The translations under genes were made by a program, and so were the position numbers. From the NCBI GenBank assembly GCA_958009055.1, contig OY253650.1, positions 1,178,001 to 1,242,000 on the forward strand: a DNA stretch of 64,000 nt, in the 5' to 3' direction. Origin of the DNA: Choricystis sp. odSpoLacu1. Lineage: Eukaryota > Chlorophyta > Trebouxiophyceae. The notes beneath the pieces are model-generated. The model was not told the DNA's origin, did not search any database, and was given only the letters and a program-made list of their open reading frames with translations. Positions within the stretch are counted from its first letter, which is position 1; the number at the start of each line of letters is the position of its first letter. Shown here in pieces: positions 41,515-53,058 of this stretch.

Positions 41515-43156
41515 ATGGCGGCCGCTGTCCAGGCCTTCACCGACTTCATGGTCGGCCCCAACGGCTACGGTGCGTGTGGGGGGCGTGGTGGGGCGACAAC
41601 GCCGCGGGCGGCGGAGGGGAGTCGTGGCGCCTCTGCCGAAAAATGCGGCGGCCCCGCGCCCTCCCTCGCGCCCCTGCCTCCCCGCCTCCCACGCCAGCGC
41701 GTGCGGGCGAGTTGGGGTGTGCGCCCGGGCGCGGCCGCTGGAGGCGGGCGTGTGGGATGTGGGGAGGGGCCGCGCCCCTCCTCCCGCCAAACGCGCGGCG
41801 AGGCGTTGCCGCCGCCAAGCCCTCGGGGGGGGGGGGGGGTCCGCGCCCCGCGCTCCCCGCCTCCTCCCGCCGCCCGGCGCCGGCATCACGGCTGCCTGGT
41901 GGTGCCGGGCGGGGCGCGGGCCGCCTGCTGCGCCGCCAATCGGCGAGGCCGCCGGGAGGGAGCACCCTCACGACGTTTCAAAACGGTCGCTGCCGCGCCT
42001 CTCCCGCACGTCTCCAACCACCCAAACACCCAACCCTCTCACCGCCCCTCCGTGCCCTCTCCCTCTCTTCAGACCCCCGCGTCCAGGACTGGCCCCTCAC
42101 CGACTGGAAGTCTGCGGCCGCCGTCACCGCCGCTTGTGAGTGGGAACAGGGTTTTTCGGGGGGTGGGAAATAAATTCAGCGGCCGCGACGAACTTTTCGG
42201 GCCGCGGCACTGACCGCGCGCGGCCCGACCCACCGCAAAAAAAGGGGCACCACGCCTCTCCTCCCCGCCCCCTCCCCCTCCCCCACTAACCAACTCGCAC
42301 CAACCATAAAACCCCCTCCTCCACTCCATCAGACGTCGCCGGCGTCGTGGGCGGCAAACGCCTCATGAAGCACCGCAAGCCCGTCAACGTCAAGTCCTTC
42401 GCCGTCGTCCACAACGCCGTCATGTTTGCGCTCTCCCTCTACATGGTCATCGAGACGTGCGTCCAGTCGTACCACACGTTTGGGTGGGGCACCAAGCTGG
42501 CCCCCTGGGGCAACGTGGCGGAGGACCCGTCCCGTCCCTTCTCCGCGTCGGGCTACCGCCTGGCCCGCGTCCTGTGGATCCACTACCTGTCCAAGGTGTA
42601 CGAGTTCACGGACACCCTGATCATGATTCTCAAGAAGAACGACCGCCAGGTGAGTGAGAGTGTGGGGAGGAGGGTGTGCGTTTTATAATGCTTTCTGTTG
42701 TGTTTTTTTCTCACCCCACACCCCCACCCACCACCCCGCCACCAGATCTCCTTCCTCCACGTCTACCACCACGCATCCACCTTCTTCCCCTGCTGGTGGT
42801 CCGCCGTCAACTTCGCCCCCGGCGGCGACGTCTGGTTCATCTGCGCCTTGAACTCGGCGGTCCATGTGCTCATGTATGGCTACTACCTCTGCTCCTCCGC
42901 CTCCATCAAGGTGCCGGCTGTGATCAAGCAGTCCATCACGCGCGTGCAGATGATCCAGTTTGGCCTGCTGAACGCGCAGGCGCTGTATGGTGTCTTCTGG
43001 GCCACGTACTACCGCCCGCGCGTCGTGGTGGTCCTCGCCCTGTTCCAGTCGGTCGCCTTCATGCTGCTGTTCGCCAACTTCTACCGCCACGCCTACAAGG
43101 CGGGCCAAGCCAAGAAGGCGGCGGCCGCCGCCAAGAAGGGCAAGAAGCGCGCGTGA
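41515..43156 (+). CDS. ELO-family fatty acid elongase
   Basis: Membrane condensing enzyme of the ELOVL family (ER), unrelated in fold to KCS, that elongates saturated or polyunsaturated acyl-CoA. Exons: 41515-41569, 42073-42135, 42333-42649 and 42746-43156; phases agree, 281 residues. The KxxExxDT box is KVYEFTDTLIMILKK. The histidine box HVYHH (HVYHHASTF) opens exon 4. The conserved N-x-x-x-H-x-x-M-Y-x-Y box is NSAVHVLMYGYYL, followed by TRVQMIQFGL. About seven membrane segments are present. The Lys-rich C-terminus (AAAKKGKKRA) resembles an ER-retrieval signal. The box HVYHH (not HxxHH with Gln before) suggests a PUFA-type elongase, but specificity needs an assay. Confidence 0.92.
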
Positions 43157-44023
43157 CGGGGCGTTGTGCCGACGCCACGCCACCACACACACACCACGCG
43201 GGACCAAAACACGATCGAGTGAGAGATGATGAGAGAGAGAAAGAGAACCACATCCTTTCCACCCCCCCCTTTTTTCGGAAAGCGGGCGGGCGCGGAAAAA
43301 AAAGACGGGGGGTCGCCGCGTCGCGCGGCGCGGAGAGAAACGCGCTGTGTTTTTTTTGTGCGAGCCCCACCTAGCCGTTTTGCAGGAGTGAATTTCCGAG
43401 GCCGCCGCCCACCCCCACGCCCCCCTACCATTTCTATTTTCGACGAGAGAGGGGCGGTTTTTCCGGTGGCGCGCACCGCGCCGCCGTTGCCCCCCCCTCG
43501 GACCGCGAAAACGCGCACACACGTGTGCCCTCCCGCCCCTGCCCCCCCGCCGCCCCCCCTTTTTTTTCGCCCTTGGAGAGAGAGAGAGAGACCGTGAGTG
43601 AGAGCGCTTTTTGTGATCCTTCGTGTCCGCGCGCGGGCGCGCAGTGTGTGTGTGGCCTCGAGCCACGCTCCCCCCTTTTTACTTTTTCTTCTTTACGTTT
43701 CGTTCCACCCCATCACTCTACCTACAAGCGATTCCACAAGCCCGTGCTGTGGTCGGGACGCGCCCCCTGGCTCTCTGCCCTTTCTTGGGGTGGAGTTCCA
43801 GAGGGGTGCTCACCGCCCTTTTGCTTTTTTTTCCAGGCCGCCCTCTCACTTCCCACTCTTTATTGGACTTTTTCTTCCTTTCTTCGCCATCTTTTTTCAA
43901 TGCAACGACAAAGAAAAAGCAAAACACCCTCCTCGACCGGAGGGAAACAAAAAAAAAACGTCACGTTTTTTATGGGATCAACACAAAGAAGAAACAAAAC
44001 AAATCACTCTCTCCCCACACCCT
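43157..44023. other. Convergent intergenic region ELO / secreted protein
   Basis: 867 bp with T-runs, GA tracts and no gene recognised on either strand. It must hold both 3' untranslated regions. Confidence 0.5.
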
Positions 44024-45337
44024 CTAGCCCTGCGCCCCCACCGCCACCGGCGCGGGCAGCCCCAGCGCCGCCCCCAGCCGCGCCGCCAGGTCGGCCAGCG
44101 GGCTGGCCAGCAGCGGCGTCGGCGGCGCGGGCGGCGGGGCGGGCGACTGCAGCAGGCGGCGACCGCCTACGGCCGCGCCACCGCCGTTGAGCGCGCTGAC
44201 AGCGCCCGACAGCCCCTGCGCCAGCTGGGCCAGCCCGACCGCGGCCTGGCCCACGGGCGACTCAGAGGCCGCCCTGCCCAGCTCGTTGACGTTGGTGACG
44301 AGGCGGTTGAGGTCGGAGATGGGGTCGTGGGGCAGGCCGTCGCGGCCGACGGGGGGGCCGTCGCGAGGCGGCGGGCCGCGGCCGGCGCGAGGGGGCGCCC
44401 GCCCCGCGCCCGCCGCCGTGTCTCCCGCCGCATCGGTCGGCAGGTCCAGGGCGCTGCCGCCGCCAGCGCTGCCGCCCAGGGTGTCGTCGTCGGCGGCGGC
44501 TTGGGGGGCGGGGTCGCGGGTGGTGGTTGGTGCCGCGCGCCCGCTGGTGGAAGCAGACCGCCCGGCGCCCGCGGTCAGGACGTCGGCGCCGACGCCGCCC
44601 GGGGGCTCCTGTGTGAGTGTGTGAGTGAAGAGTTGTGTCAGGATTTGGCGTGCGGAAAAGACTCGTTCTCTGTCCTTTTTTCTCTCCCGCCCCCCGAACA
44701 ACCAAAAAAACCAAACACTCACCCTCCGCGGCGTCGCGGCCGCCGCCGCCACCGGGTCGGGGATGCCTGCCGCCTCACGCGCGCACGCCACGCCGGAAAG
44801 CTGAGACATGGTGTAGCCGACCCGGCCCGCGGGGCGGTCGCCGGTGCCACCGCACGACGGGACGGCCGGGTTGGTCGCAGGCGCGGTGTCGGACGCCGCA
44901 GCGCGCTGCGGCTGCGCGGTCGCGCGCGGCGCCGTCGTCGTCGTGGACGCGCCGCCCCCGCTCTTGCTGCTGCTGGCGCGCCCGCTGGACGGCGACGAGG
45001 TCGACGTCAGGGGGCCGCCGTCGGCCATGCCCGCGCTGCCGGCAAAGCCGCCCGAAGATGTCGCGGCCTGCGGCCGTGGGTCCTCCTCCCTCGGCGGCGC
45101 CGCCGCCCGCGCCGCAGGCCGGTCGCGGGACGCGGTGGAGGCAGCCGACACGGGGGCCGCGTCGGCCGCGGGAAAGGGGGGCGCGTCGTGGGCGCGCTGT
45201 TGCTGCGGCGCGTGGTGGTCGGCGTGAGGGGGCGCGTGGTCGCGCGGGGGGGGAGCGTGGTCACGCGGCGGCGGCTGGGCGGCGGCGCAGGCCGCCAGAC
45301 CCAGGACTGCCAACGCCAGGAAGGTGGCGTGGCGCAT
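44024..45337 (-). CDS. Secreted low-complexity protein with RRLLQ motif
   Basis: Two exons, 45337-44723 and 44608-44024, phase 0, 399 residues, function not known. The N-terminus is a clear signal peptide (RHATFLALAVLGLAACAAAQ). The body is Pro/His-rich (PPPRDHAPPPRDHAPP), then Ala/Ser/Thr-rich and disordered. One segment is less biased (SCGGTGDRPAGRVGYTMSQL, GVACAREAAGIPD). Near the end, DPISDLNRLVTNVNELGRAA is a helix, and RRLLQSPAPPPAPP resembles the RRLLQ-plus-Pro stretch common in volvocine secreted and cell-wall proteins. An extracellular coat or wall role is a reasonable guess. It is one of the few non-lipid genes in the 31-57 kb segment. Confidence 0.7.
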   Translation of the reverse strand: MRHATFLALAVLGLAACAAAQPPPRDHAPPPRDHAPPHADHHAPQQQRAHDAPPFPAADAAPVSAASTASRDRPAARAAAPPREEDPRPQAATSSGGFAGSAGMADGGPLTSTSSPSSGRASSSKSGGGASTTTTAPRATAQPQRAAASDTAPATNPAVPSCGGTGDRPAGRVGYTMSQLSGVACAREAAGIPDPVAAAAATPRRVSVWFFWLFGGRERKKDRERVFSARQILTQLFTHTLTQEPPGGVGADVLTAGAGRSASTSGRAAPTTTRDPAPQAAADDDTLGGSAGGGSALDLPTDAAGDTAAGAGRAPPRAGRGPPPRDGPPVGRDGLPHDPISDLNRLVTNVNELGRAASESPVGQAAVGLAQLAQGLSGAVSALNGGGAAVGGRRLLQSPAPPPAPPTPLLASPLADLAARLGAALGLPAPVAVGAQG

Positions 45338-45925
45338 GGTTTTGTGTGTGTGTGTTGTGGACGGCGGGGAGGAGGGACCTGGAGGGGGGTGAGGCAAAAG
45401 GGGCAAGATGGGTTTTCGGCGCATTGGGGGGACTCTTCCACGCCCACGCCCCGTTTCGACGGCGCGAACAATCACTATGCGTCACTGCTCTGCCTGTGAG
45501 GCGTGAAACAAGGGCCGCGCGGCGACGGGGCTGGCGCAGGGGCGCGCCGCACGGCAGCAGGCATGTGGAGGAACCTGTGAGCGCCTGCCCCCCACACACA
45601 CACGCACGGACCTGGGCCTCGCTTCAACGAGCTGGGTCGCAGCAGGTGTGGCAGGGAGCGCAAACTAGCCGCGAGAAGGAGGAGGAGGGCGACACGCGGG
45701 GGCTGGGGGGCGCGGGTCGCGAAAAACAGAGGCGTGGTGTGAAGGCGGTGGCAACCGCAGTGAGGAAAACCGAGACGCCGCCGCCTGGCAAACTCCGCTC
45801 GCTCTTTCCTTCGCCACTCTCTGCGAGGTGCGCACGCCTCCCCGCCCGCTGAGTGACTGGCTCACCCCCACCCACCCAGCACAAAACACTCCCCACACCC
45901 GGCCCCTCTTCATTTCATTTCAACC
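45338..45925. other. Head-to-head intergenic region secreted protein / OSBP-A
   Basis: 588 bp containing both promoters. No gene or named motif seen. Confidence 0.5.
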
Positions 45926-47768
45926 ATGCGGCGCCGCCGCGAGGTCGCGCCGCTGCCGCTGCTGCGGACGCAGGCCAGCGAAGCCGCCTGGCTGGCCGGC
46001 ACCGGCGCCATCGCAGCGTCACCATGCAAGCTGGTGTATGCATCGTCTGGTGTGAAAGGACGGTGAGTGTGGTGTGGGAAGAGGGAGGGGAGAGGGCGCC
46101 GCTCCCCCCCCCCCCATCAATTCGCGTTTTTTTACAGGGCGGCATCGCGAGAGCCCCTCGGCCGCCCTGGCTCTCTCCACGCCCCCGCCACCCCGTAACC
46201 ACGGTCGCGATGGCAGTTTGAGGTCGTTGTACGGCCGTGCAGTGGGAGAGAAGGGGATGAAACGGGGCCCAAAGTGCGCGGCGGGCACCTAGCCAAACAA
46301 AGCCCCGCGCGCCAAAAAACGACGGTCGGCGGGCAGACGGTGCGAGCTGCGACCCCTCCTGTCTCGCCTCCCCGCCTGCGCCCCACTTCCACACCCTGGC
46401 GCCCCCTCACCCCTCCCTCCGCAATTTCATTGTTCATCGCTCACCGTTTCATTCCTTTTCCTTTTGTTTTCCTTTTTGATTTTCTCTCTCCCCCACAGCG
46501 ACGCCCACCAACCCGCCGCCACCACCACCACCACCACCATCACCGCGGCCCCGCCGGCCGACCCGCCCGCCGCCGACCACCTGGCCATGGAACCCGTGGT
46601 GACGCCGCGGGCCGCCCTGCCTCCGCCTGCCGGCCCCCCGCCGCGCTGCCCCAACCTGTGGTCGCTCGCGCGGGCCGCCCTGTCCGCCCCCGACCTGGCC
46701 TCCGTCCCCGTCCCCGTCACCCTGCACGAGCCTCTGACTGACCTTCAACAGAAAGCAGAGGACCTGGAGTATGCGGGTGAGCTGCTGGATGGAGCGGCGG
46801 CTCTGGAGGCTGGATCTCTCGACCGTTTAACAGCCGTCGCGGCTTTCGCTGTCTCTGGCTACGCCGGCCAACACCGCACCGGGCGCCCCTTCCTGTCCGC
46901 CGTGGGCGAAACCTATGAACTCATTCGCCCCGACCTAGGGTGGAGGTTCGTGGCGGAGAAGGTGGGGGCAAGGCCGCACACTGTGCGCGCGCGCGCAGAC
47001 GGCGCGGCGGGATGGACTCTGGACGCCGAGTGCGAGTTGACGGTGTCCCTGGCTGGCACAGCCATTCACATGACCGCAGCGACACACGTCCGCGTCACGC
47101 TGCCGGATGGAGGGGCGTACACGTGGGGGCGCGTCCCCACAACGCTGCACGACGGCCTGCGAGGGCCGCGCGCCATGTGGCTGCAGCATGCAGGCAGGTT
47201 GACCGTCACCTGTGAGTCCAGCGGTGCCTCTGCTGTGCTGGAGGTGGGCGACAAGGGGAGGTCGCGGTCGAGGCGGGTGCGCGGGCGCGTGGCGCGCGCC
47301 GACGGCTCAGACGCGTTGATCTCTCTTGAGGGCGCCTGGGATGAAGGGCTGACCGCCACCCACGAAGCGTGCGATCCTCCTCTCTGTGTGCCCTTGTGGA
47401 CGTGCGCCTCGGGGGATGGCGGCGACGAGCGGCACGCACTGACCGCGTGGACTGTTTCGCTGAATGAAGCACCCGCCGACCGACGCTCATCATCATCCAC
47501 ACGCGCCCCGCCCCCGCCCACCGACTCCAGGTGGCGGGATGATGCCCGCGCGCTGGAGGAGGGGAGGTGGGCGGACGCGGCTGCTGCAGCTGCTGCCGCC
47601 GCGGCCGACGCGCGCGCCGCGGCCGCCGCCACCCCTGACCACACACCCTCCTGGTTCCGCTTGGTCGCGCCCGGCGTGCGCCCTGGCCGCGACCGCCTCG
47701 TGTACAAGTATGGAGGCGCGTACTGGGGCGCGCGCGAGGCGCGGGCGCTGGCGGCGAGGGGTGGGTGA
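45926..47768 (+). CDS. Oxysterol-binding protein-related protein (ORP), divergent, copy A
   Basis: Lipid-transfer protein of the OSBP/ORP family, which exchanges sterols or phospholipids between membranes. Exons: 45926-46062 and 46499-47768, phases agree, 468 residues. The ligand-domain blocks are LHEPLTDLQQKAEDLEYA, GRPFLSAVGETYEL (family: KPFNPLLGETYE) and MWLQHAGRLTV. The C-terminus WRDDARALEEGRWADAA and WFRLVAPG, then YKYGGAYW, matches the ORP tail. The fingerprint EQVSHHPP is degenerate (AEKVGARPHTV), lacking the His-His that binds PI4P phosphate, so PI4P countertransport is doubtful. No PH, ankyrin or FFAT segment is seen. Copy B lies at 55.3-56.8 kb in the opposite direction. Confidence 0.82.
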
Positions 47769-48208
47769 AGAGACAGGAGGGGGGGGGGAAGCAAAACCCA
47801 CGCCCCCTCCAGGTCTTGAATTGATTTCTGATTTCCCCTGCCGTGATTTTTCACTCTGACACACTGCCCTGCCTGTCCCGGTTTAAAGTATGGAGTGAAA
47901 AATCAGAGAGTGGTGGGCGTGAGAGAGTGTGCGCGCAGGCTCTTCAAACCACCCCGCCCGCACACACACGCCACCACCACCACCCAAAACAGAATACACA
48001 CGCGAGGCAGCACCCGCCTGTGCGGTCGCGGGCGCCGCCTCTGGATGAGAGGCGTCTGTTTTTTTGTAAGCACACGACTTGTGCGTTATTGAGATGGAAC
48101 CTCATCACCTCTCCGTCGCGTCGCGTTTTCAAAAAAAAAAAGATGCATACTCACAACTCACTCTCTCCCCGGTCGGCCCCCCCCCGACCACCACTTCCAC
48201 ACTTCCAC
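47769..48208. other. Intergenic region OSBP-A / KCS-B
   Basis: 440 bp, no gene seen; A-run at about 48130 and CA-rich leader. Confidence 0.5.
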
Positions 48209-50365
48209 ATGGCCGCCCTCTCGCCACCGGCGGGCATGCGTCCGCGGCCACCTGTGGCGCGGCGCCTGTGGCGACCGGCCACGGCTGACGCGATGCGGCG
48301 CGCCGCGGCTGCGGCGATTCCAGGTCCGTGCGTTGGGGGGTGCCTGGGGGCTTGCGCACGCGCACGCCTGCCTGCCCTGGCGAGAGGGTGACCACAGTTC
48401 AAGCTCTCACAACGGGGACCGGGGTTTGGGTGGGAGGAGGGGCGGGGAGACGAGTGCGCGCGCAACGTCGGCTCCGACCGATGGGCCGCGAAAACGAATT
48501 GGCGCGCCTTTTGACGCCCTCCCCCTCCCCCTCCCCCCCACAGACTCCACTCGAGCAGCCGCCTGCCGCCGCATCCGCCGCGGCTACGCTGCCTGGTGCC
48601 GTCACTCCTCCCTGGCCAGCGTGGTGGCGGTGTGCGTGCTCGTGTTGGTGCGTCCCGTTGTTTGGGTTTGGATGGATTGGGTAATAGGGGCGCAGCCTGC
48701 GCGCGCTCTCCCCGCTCCCGGGCCAGGCAGGGGAGGGACGCGAGCGCGAGCACACACACCCGCAGGCGGGGTGCGGCGTGAGAGGGAGGGAAAGGAGCCA
48801 CGCGCGCCATCTTGCCGTCTTGCTCGCGCGCACCCACCTCATTCCACCCACCCCCACTCACCCCACAGGCCAAACTCGTCGCCCAGGCCCTGGATGGCCG
48901 CCTGGCCGCCGCCCTGGCGACCGCCGCCGCCACCGCCGCCGCCCTGCCCCTCTCCGCGGCGGCCGCGGTGGCCGCTCTCGCCGCGTCGGCCCTCACCGCC
49001 GCCCTCACCCTCACCACCCGCCGGGCCCGCCCCGTGCGCGTGCTCGACTTTGTCGTCTTCCGCCCGGCCGACCACCTGGCCTGCTCCCCCGCCACCTTTG
49101 AGGCGGCGGTGGGCGCGATCGAGACCTACACCCCCGAATCGCGCGGCTTCATGAAGAAAATTCTGGCTCACTCGGGCGTCGGCCCCGCCGCCGGCATGCC
49201 CGCCATCATGCACACACACCCCCCCTGGAAGATCACGCTGGCCGCGTGCCGGGAGGAGGCGGAGATGGTGATGTTTGACATTGTCGAAAAAGCGCTGGTC
49301 AAAACAGGGTTGAAACCTTCCCAGATCGACGCCCTCATCGTCAACTGCTCCATCTTCTGCCCCACGCCCTCGCTGTCGTCCATGGTGGTGCGTCGGTTTG
49401 GGTTGAGACCCGACTGTGTGACGTACAACCTGGGGGGGATGGGGTGCTCTGCGTCCCCGATCGCCGTCGACCTCGGCGCCACTTTCTTAGCCACCCGCCC
49501 CCGGGGCCGCGTGCTGGTGGTGTCCACCGAAAACATCACTCACAACCTATACACGGGGAATGCGCGGTCCATGCTGATCCCCGGGTGCATCTTCAGGCTG
49601 GGGGGTGCCGCCGTCATTCTGTCCAACCACCCGGCCGACGCGCGCCGCTCAAAGTACGACCTCCACCACGTCGTCCGCACCCACGCGGGGGGCGACGACG
49701 CCGCCTACGGCTGCGTTTACCAGTGCGAGGACGAGGACGGCGTCGTGGGGGTGCGCCTGTCCAAAGACCTGATGAAGGTGGCGGGCGCGACGCTGCGCGC
49801 CAACATCACGCGCCTGGGGCCGCGCGTGCTGCCTGCCACGGAGCAGGTGGCGTTTGCCGTCAACTTTGTGGCCAGAAAGGTAGGGGAGTGAGAGTTGGGT
49901 GGGGTGGGTGTGAGGGAGGGGAAGCACACAAAAAACAAAAGACCACCCACCCTTTTTCTTCAGTTCCTCAACCTGCCCGTCAAACCCTACATCCCCGACT
50001 TCAAGCTGGCCTTCGACCACTTCTGCCTGCACACGGGGGGGCGCGCCGTCATCGATGAGGTGGAAGCCCAGCTGGGGCTCACTCCCGCCCTCGCCCGCCC
50101 CTCCAAAGAAGCCCTCCGCCGCTACGGCAACACGTCGTCCGCGTCGATTTGGTATGTGCTGGCCTGGATCGAGGCCCTGGAGGGCGTCGCCCGCGGCGAC
50201 CGGGTGTGGCAGATCGCGTTTGGCTCCGGGTTCAAGGTCAACTCGGCCGTCCTGCGCGCGCGGCGGGCGGTGGTCGACGCCCACCCCGCGTACGCCGACT
50301 GGGCCCCCGCCGAGAGGGACGCCTGGCCCGTCAGGCGGGTGCGGGCGTCGACAGTGTCGGCCTGA
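48209..50365 (+). CDS. 3-Ketoacyl-CoA synthase (FAE1/KCS family), copy B
   Basis: Very-long-chain condensing enzyme of the ER. Exons: 48209-48323, 48544-48647, 48869-49879 and 49964-50365; phases agree, 543 residues. Hydrophobic anchors: [12 protein letters not shown] and the Ala/Leu stretch [30 protein letters not shown] opens the FAE1 domain. The catalytic Cys is about residue 266 in [37 protein letters not shown] and [12 protein letters not shown] (catalytic Asn) follow. The last intron falls between the Lys of VARK and FLNLP, the same place as in copy C, showing tandem duplication. The donor after exon 2 (TTG then GTGCGT) is weaker than usual, so that junction is the least certain. Confidence 0.92.
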
Positions 50366-51228
50366 GAGGTGGAGACTCTTTTAACTTTTTCCGTCGCTGC
50401 TGCTCTGTTTTTCTTTTCTCTTCTTTTGATTTATACTAAGGACTTCTCTTTCTTTGCTGCGAATCTGCTGGGTTTTAAGCTTGCCGCGCGCCGCTGCGTT
50501 GGGGCTGTGTGGGGGGATGTGGGTGGGAAGGTGGGGTTGTGGGTGTGGGTGCGGTCGGCACGGTGGGGTGGGAAAAACTTCCGCCCCCACCCCACCGCGG
50601 CACCGCAGCCCCCCGCGGGAGACGACGCACACGCGTGCTACAGGCGAAGGCATGTTGTCCGGTTCTTCTTTTATTTTACACTGTTACACCGACTACCAGT
50701 GTGCTGCGTCTGTTGAAAACAGAACGGAGAGGCGAGTCGCCTTGCGCCCCCTCGCTGGCGCGAAACAACAAACCACTCCCCCCCCTCTTTCCTTTTCTTG
50801 TTAGGCCACAGCGTTGTGTGGGGCGGTCGCATTTCCGTGTCGCACCTTATCGACGACACAGTCACGCTCGTCATCCCGCGGGCAGGTCGTCCAGGTGCGT
50901 GGAGGGTGGGCGACGGCGGACGCGCGCAGCGACGCGCATGACGCTCCAACGCCGCACAAAGATGCGCACCCCGCGCCCGCTCTCTGGTGGCGTGCGCGGC
51001 CGCGCTGCGTGCGTGGATAGCTCGGAGCAAGGCTTGAGCCACCGACAAGATGAGAGTTGGGGTGCGGGACGGGGCGAGAGGCCCCCCCAGTCGAAGCGAC
51101 GCGCCGTCGCCGCACACGGCCCCTCTTCCCCGTCTTTCCCCTCCACACAACACACACCCAACCAAACAATCCACCCCACCCACCCCTCTCTCCCACCACA
51201 GTTTCTTCGCACACACACACACTCCACA
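50366..51228. other. Intergenic region between tandem KCS genes
   Basis: 863 bp; the KCS-B 3' region is AT-richer (50385-50470). No gene is supported on either strand. Confidence 0.5.
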
Positions 51229-52837
51229 ATGTCTGCCTCCCCCCTGATCACCATCCTGGCGGGCGCCGCCCTCGCCGCCGGTCTGGCCGCCTCCCCCGCC
51301 CTCCCCCGCCTCGCGGCCGCCCTGACGGCGGCCGGCACCCCCCCCGCCGTCACCAGCCTGTGCCTGGCGGGCCACTGCTGGACCCTGGTCAGCGGCGGCA
51401 GCGGGTCGCCGCCCGCCTGGGTGCTGGCGGCGGCCGCGTTTGCGGCGGGCGTCGTCGCGGCGTGGCTGTCCTCCCGCTCCTCCCCCACCTACCTCGTCGA
51501 TTTCGCGGTCTTCCGCCCACCCGACAACCTGAAATGCACCAAGGCCGTGTTCTGCAAAGCCATCGACGGCATCGCCGAATACACGGAGGAGGCACGCGAC
51601 TTCATGAGGAAAATCATTGACACGTCTGGCGTGGGCGAAGACGCCGCCATGCCGGCCATCATGCACGCCCCCCCTCCCTGGAAGATCACGATGGAGGCGT
51701 GCCGGGAGGAGGCTGAAATGATCATGTTTGACATCGTGCAGCAGGCGCTGGTGAAGACGGGGTTGAAGGCGACCGACATCGACGTCCTCATCGTCAACTG
51801 CTCCATCTTCTGCCCCACCCCCTCCCTCTCTGCCATGATTGTCAACAGGTTCAAGCTGAGGCCGGACTGTGTGACGTACAACCTGGGGGGCATGGGGTGC
51901 TCCGCGTCCCCGATCGCTGTGGACCTGGCGCGCGAGCTGCTCGCGCGCCGCCGCCGCGCGCGCGCGCTCGTCGTGTCCACCGAGAACATCACCCACAACC
52001 TGTACACCGGCAACTACCGCCCCATGCTGATCGCGGGCTGCATCTTCAGGCTGGGGGGGGCGGCGATCGTGCTGTCCAACCACCCGGCCGACGCGCGCCG
52101 CTCAAAGTACGACCTCCACTTTGTGGCCCGAACCAACGCGGCCGGGAACGACGACGGCTACAGCGCCGTCTACCAGTGTGAAGACAGTGACAGCGTCATT
52201 GGTGTCCGCCTGTCCAAAAATTTGATGAAAGTGGCGGGCGCCACGCTGCGCGCCAACATCACGCGCATCGGCCCCCTGGTCCTGCCTCTGAGCGAGCAGG
52301 CCAAGTTTGCGGTCAACTTGGTGCGGCGCAAGGTAGGTTTTTTGGATGGGGTGTGGGGTGATGATGTGTGGAGTGAGAGAGAAGAAAAAACATCAAAACC
52401 GCACGACACTCACACCTTCCCACCCACACACACACAAACAACAGATCCTGCGCCACCCGCTCAAACCCTACGTCCCCGACTTCACGCGCGCCTTTGAACA
52501 CTTCTGCCTGCACACCGGGGGGCGCGCCGTCATTGAGGCCATGGAGGAGCAGCTGGGGCTGCCGTACACTCTCGTCCGCCCGTCGAAAGAAGCTCTCCGC
52601 CGCTACGGCAACACTTCGTCCGCGTCCATCTGGTATGTGCTGGCCTGGATTGAAGCCCTGCAGGGAGTGCGCGCGGGGGATCGTGTCTGGCAGATCGCGT
52701 TTGGGAGCGGGTTCAAAGTCAACTCTGCTGTGTGGACCGCTCGGCGCGCCATCGCGGACGCGCACCCCGCGTATGACGATTGGACGCCCGCGCCCGGGGA
52801 TGGTGTGCCCGAGCGGCGGGTGCCGGTGGCGGCGTGA
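51229..52837 (+). CDS. 3-Ketoacyl-CoA synthase (FAE1/KCS family), copy C
   Basis: Tandem paralogue of copy B. Two exons, 51229-52332 and 52445-52837, phase 0, 498 residues. N-terminal membrane segments SPLITILAGAALAAGLAA and WVLAAAAFAAGVVAAWL precede YLVDFAVFRPPDN. The catalytic Cys is about residue 224 in [41 protein letters not shown] and [12 protein letters not shown] give the His and Asn regions. It lacks the two 5' introns of copy B but keeps the intron after RRK. Shared unusual stretches such as [15 protein letters not shown] show close kinship with B. B and C may differ in chain-length range, which sequence alone does not tell. Confidence 0.93.
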
Positions 52838-53058
52838 AAGAGAGAGAGAGGGAGAGGAGGAGGGGTTGGAGTGATTTCTTTCTGAACGGTGAACGCGTCC
52901 CCTGGCTACGATTTTTTATCCTGCGACCATTCTTTAAGAGGGAGTGTGTGTCTGCCACCGCCTGTGCGCTCTGGCGAGAGGGTGTGTTGCTGTCTGAGCG
53001 AGTGTAAGAGAGAGAAAAAAAAAAGCAAGTCACAAAACACAAAAAACGCTCGCCAAAC

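Noticed and set aside
50509..51228. Open frame upstream of KCS-C as an N-terminal extension
   Set aside because: It crosses low-complexity, CACACA-rich leader sequence; the ATG at 51229 already gives a normal KCS membrane anchor and length.
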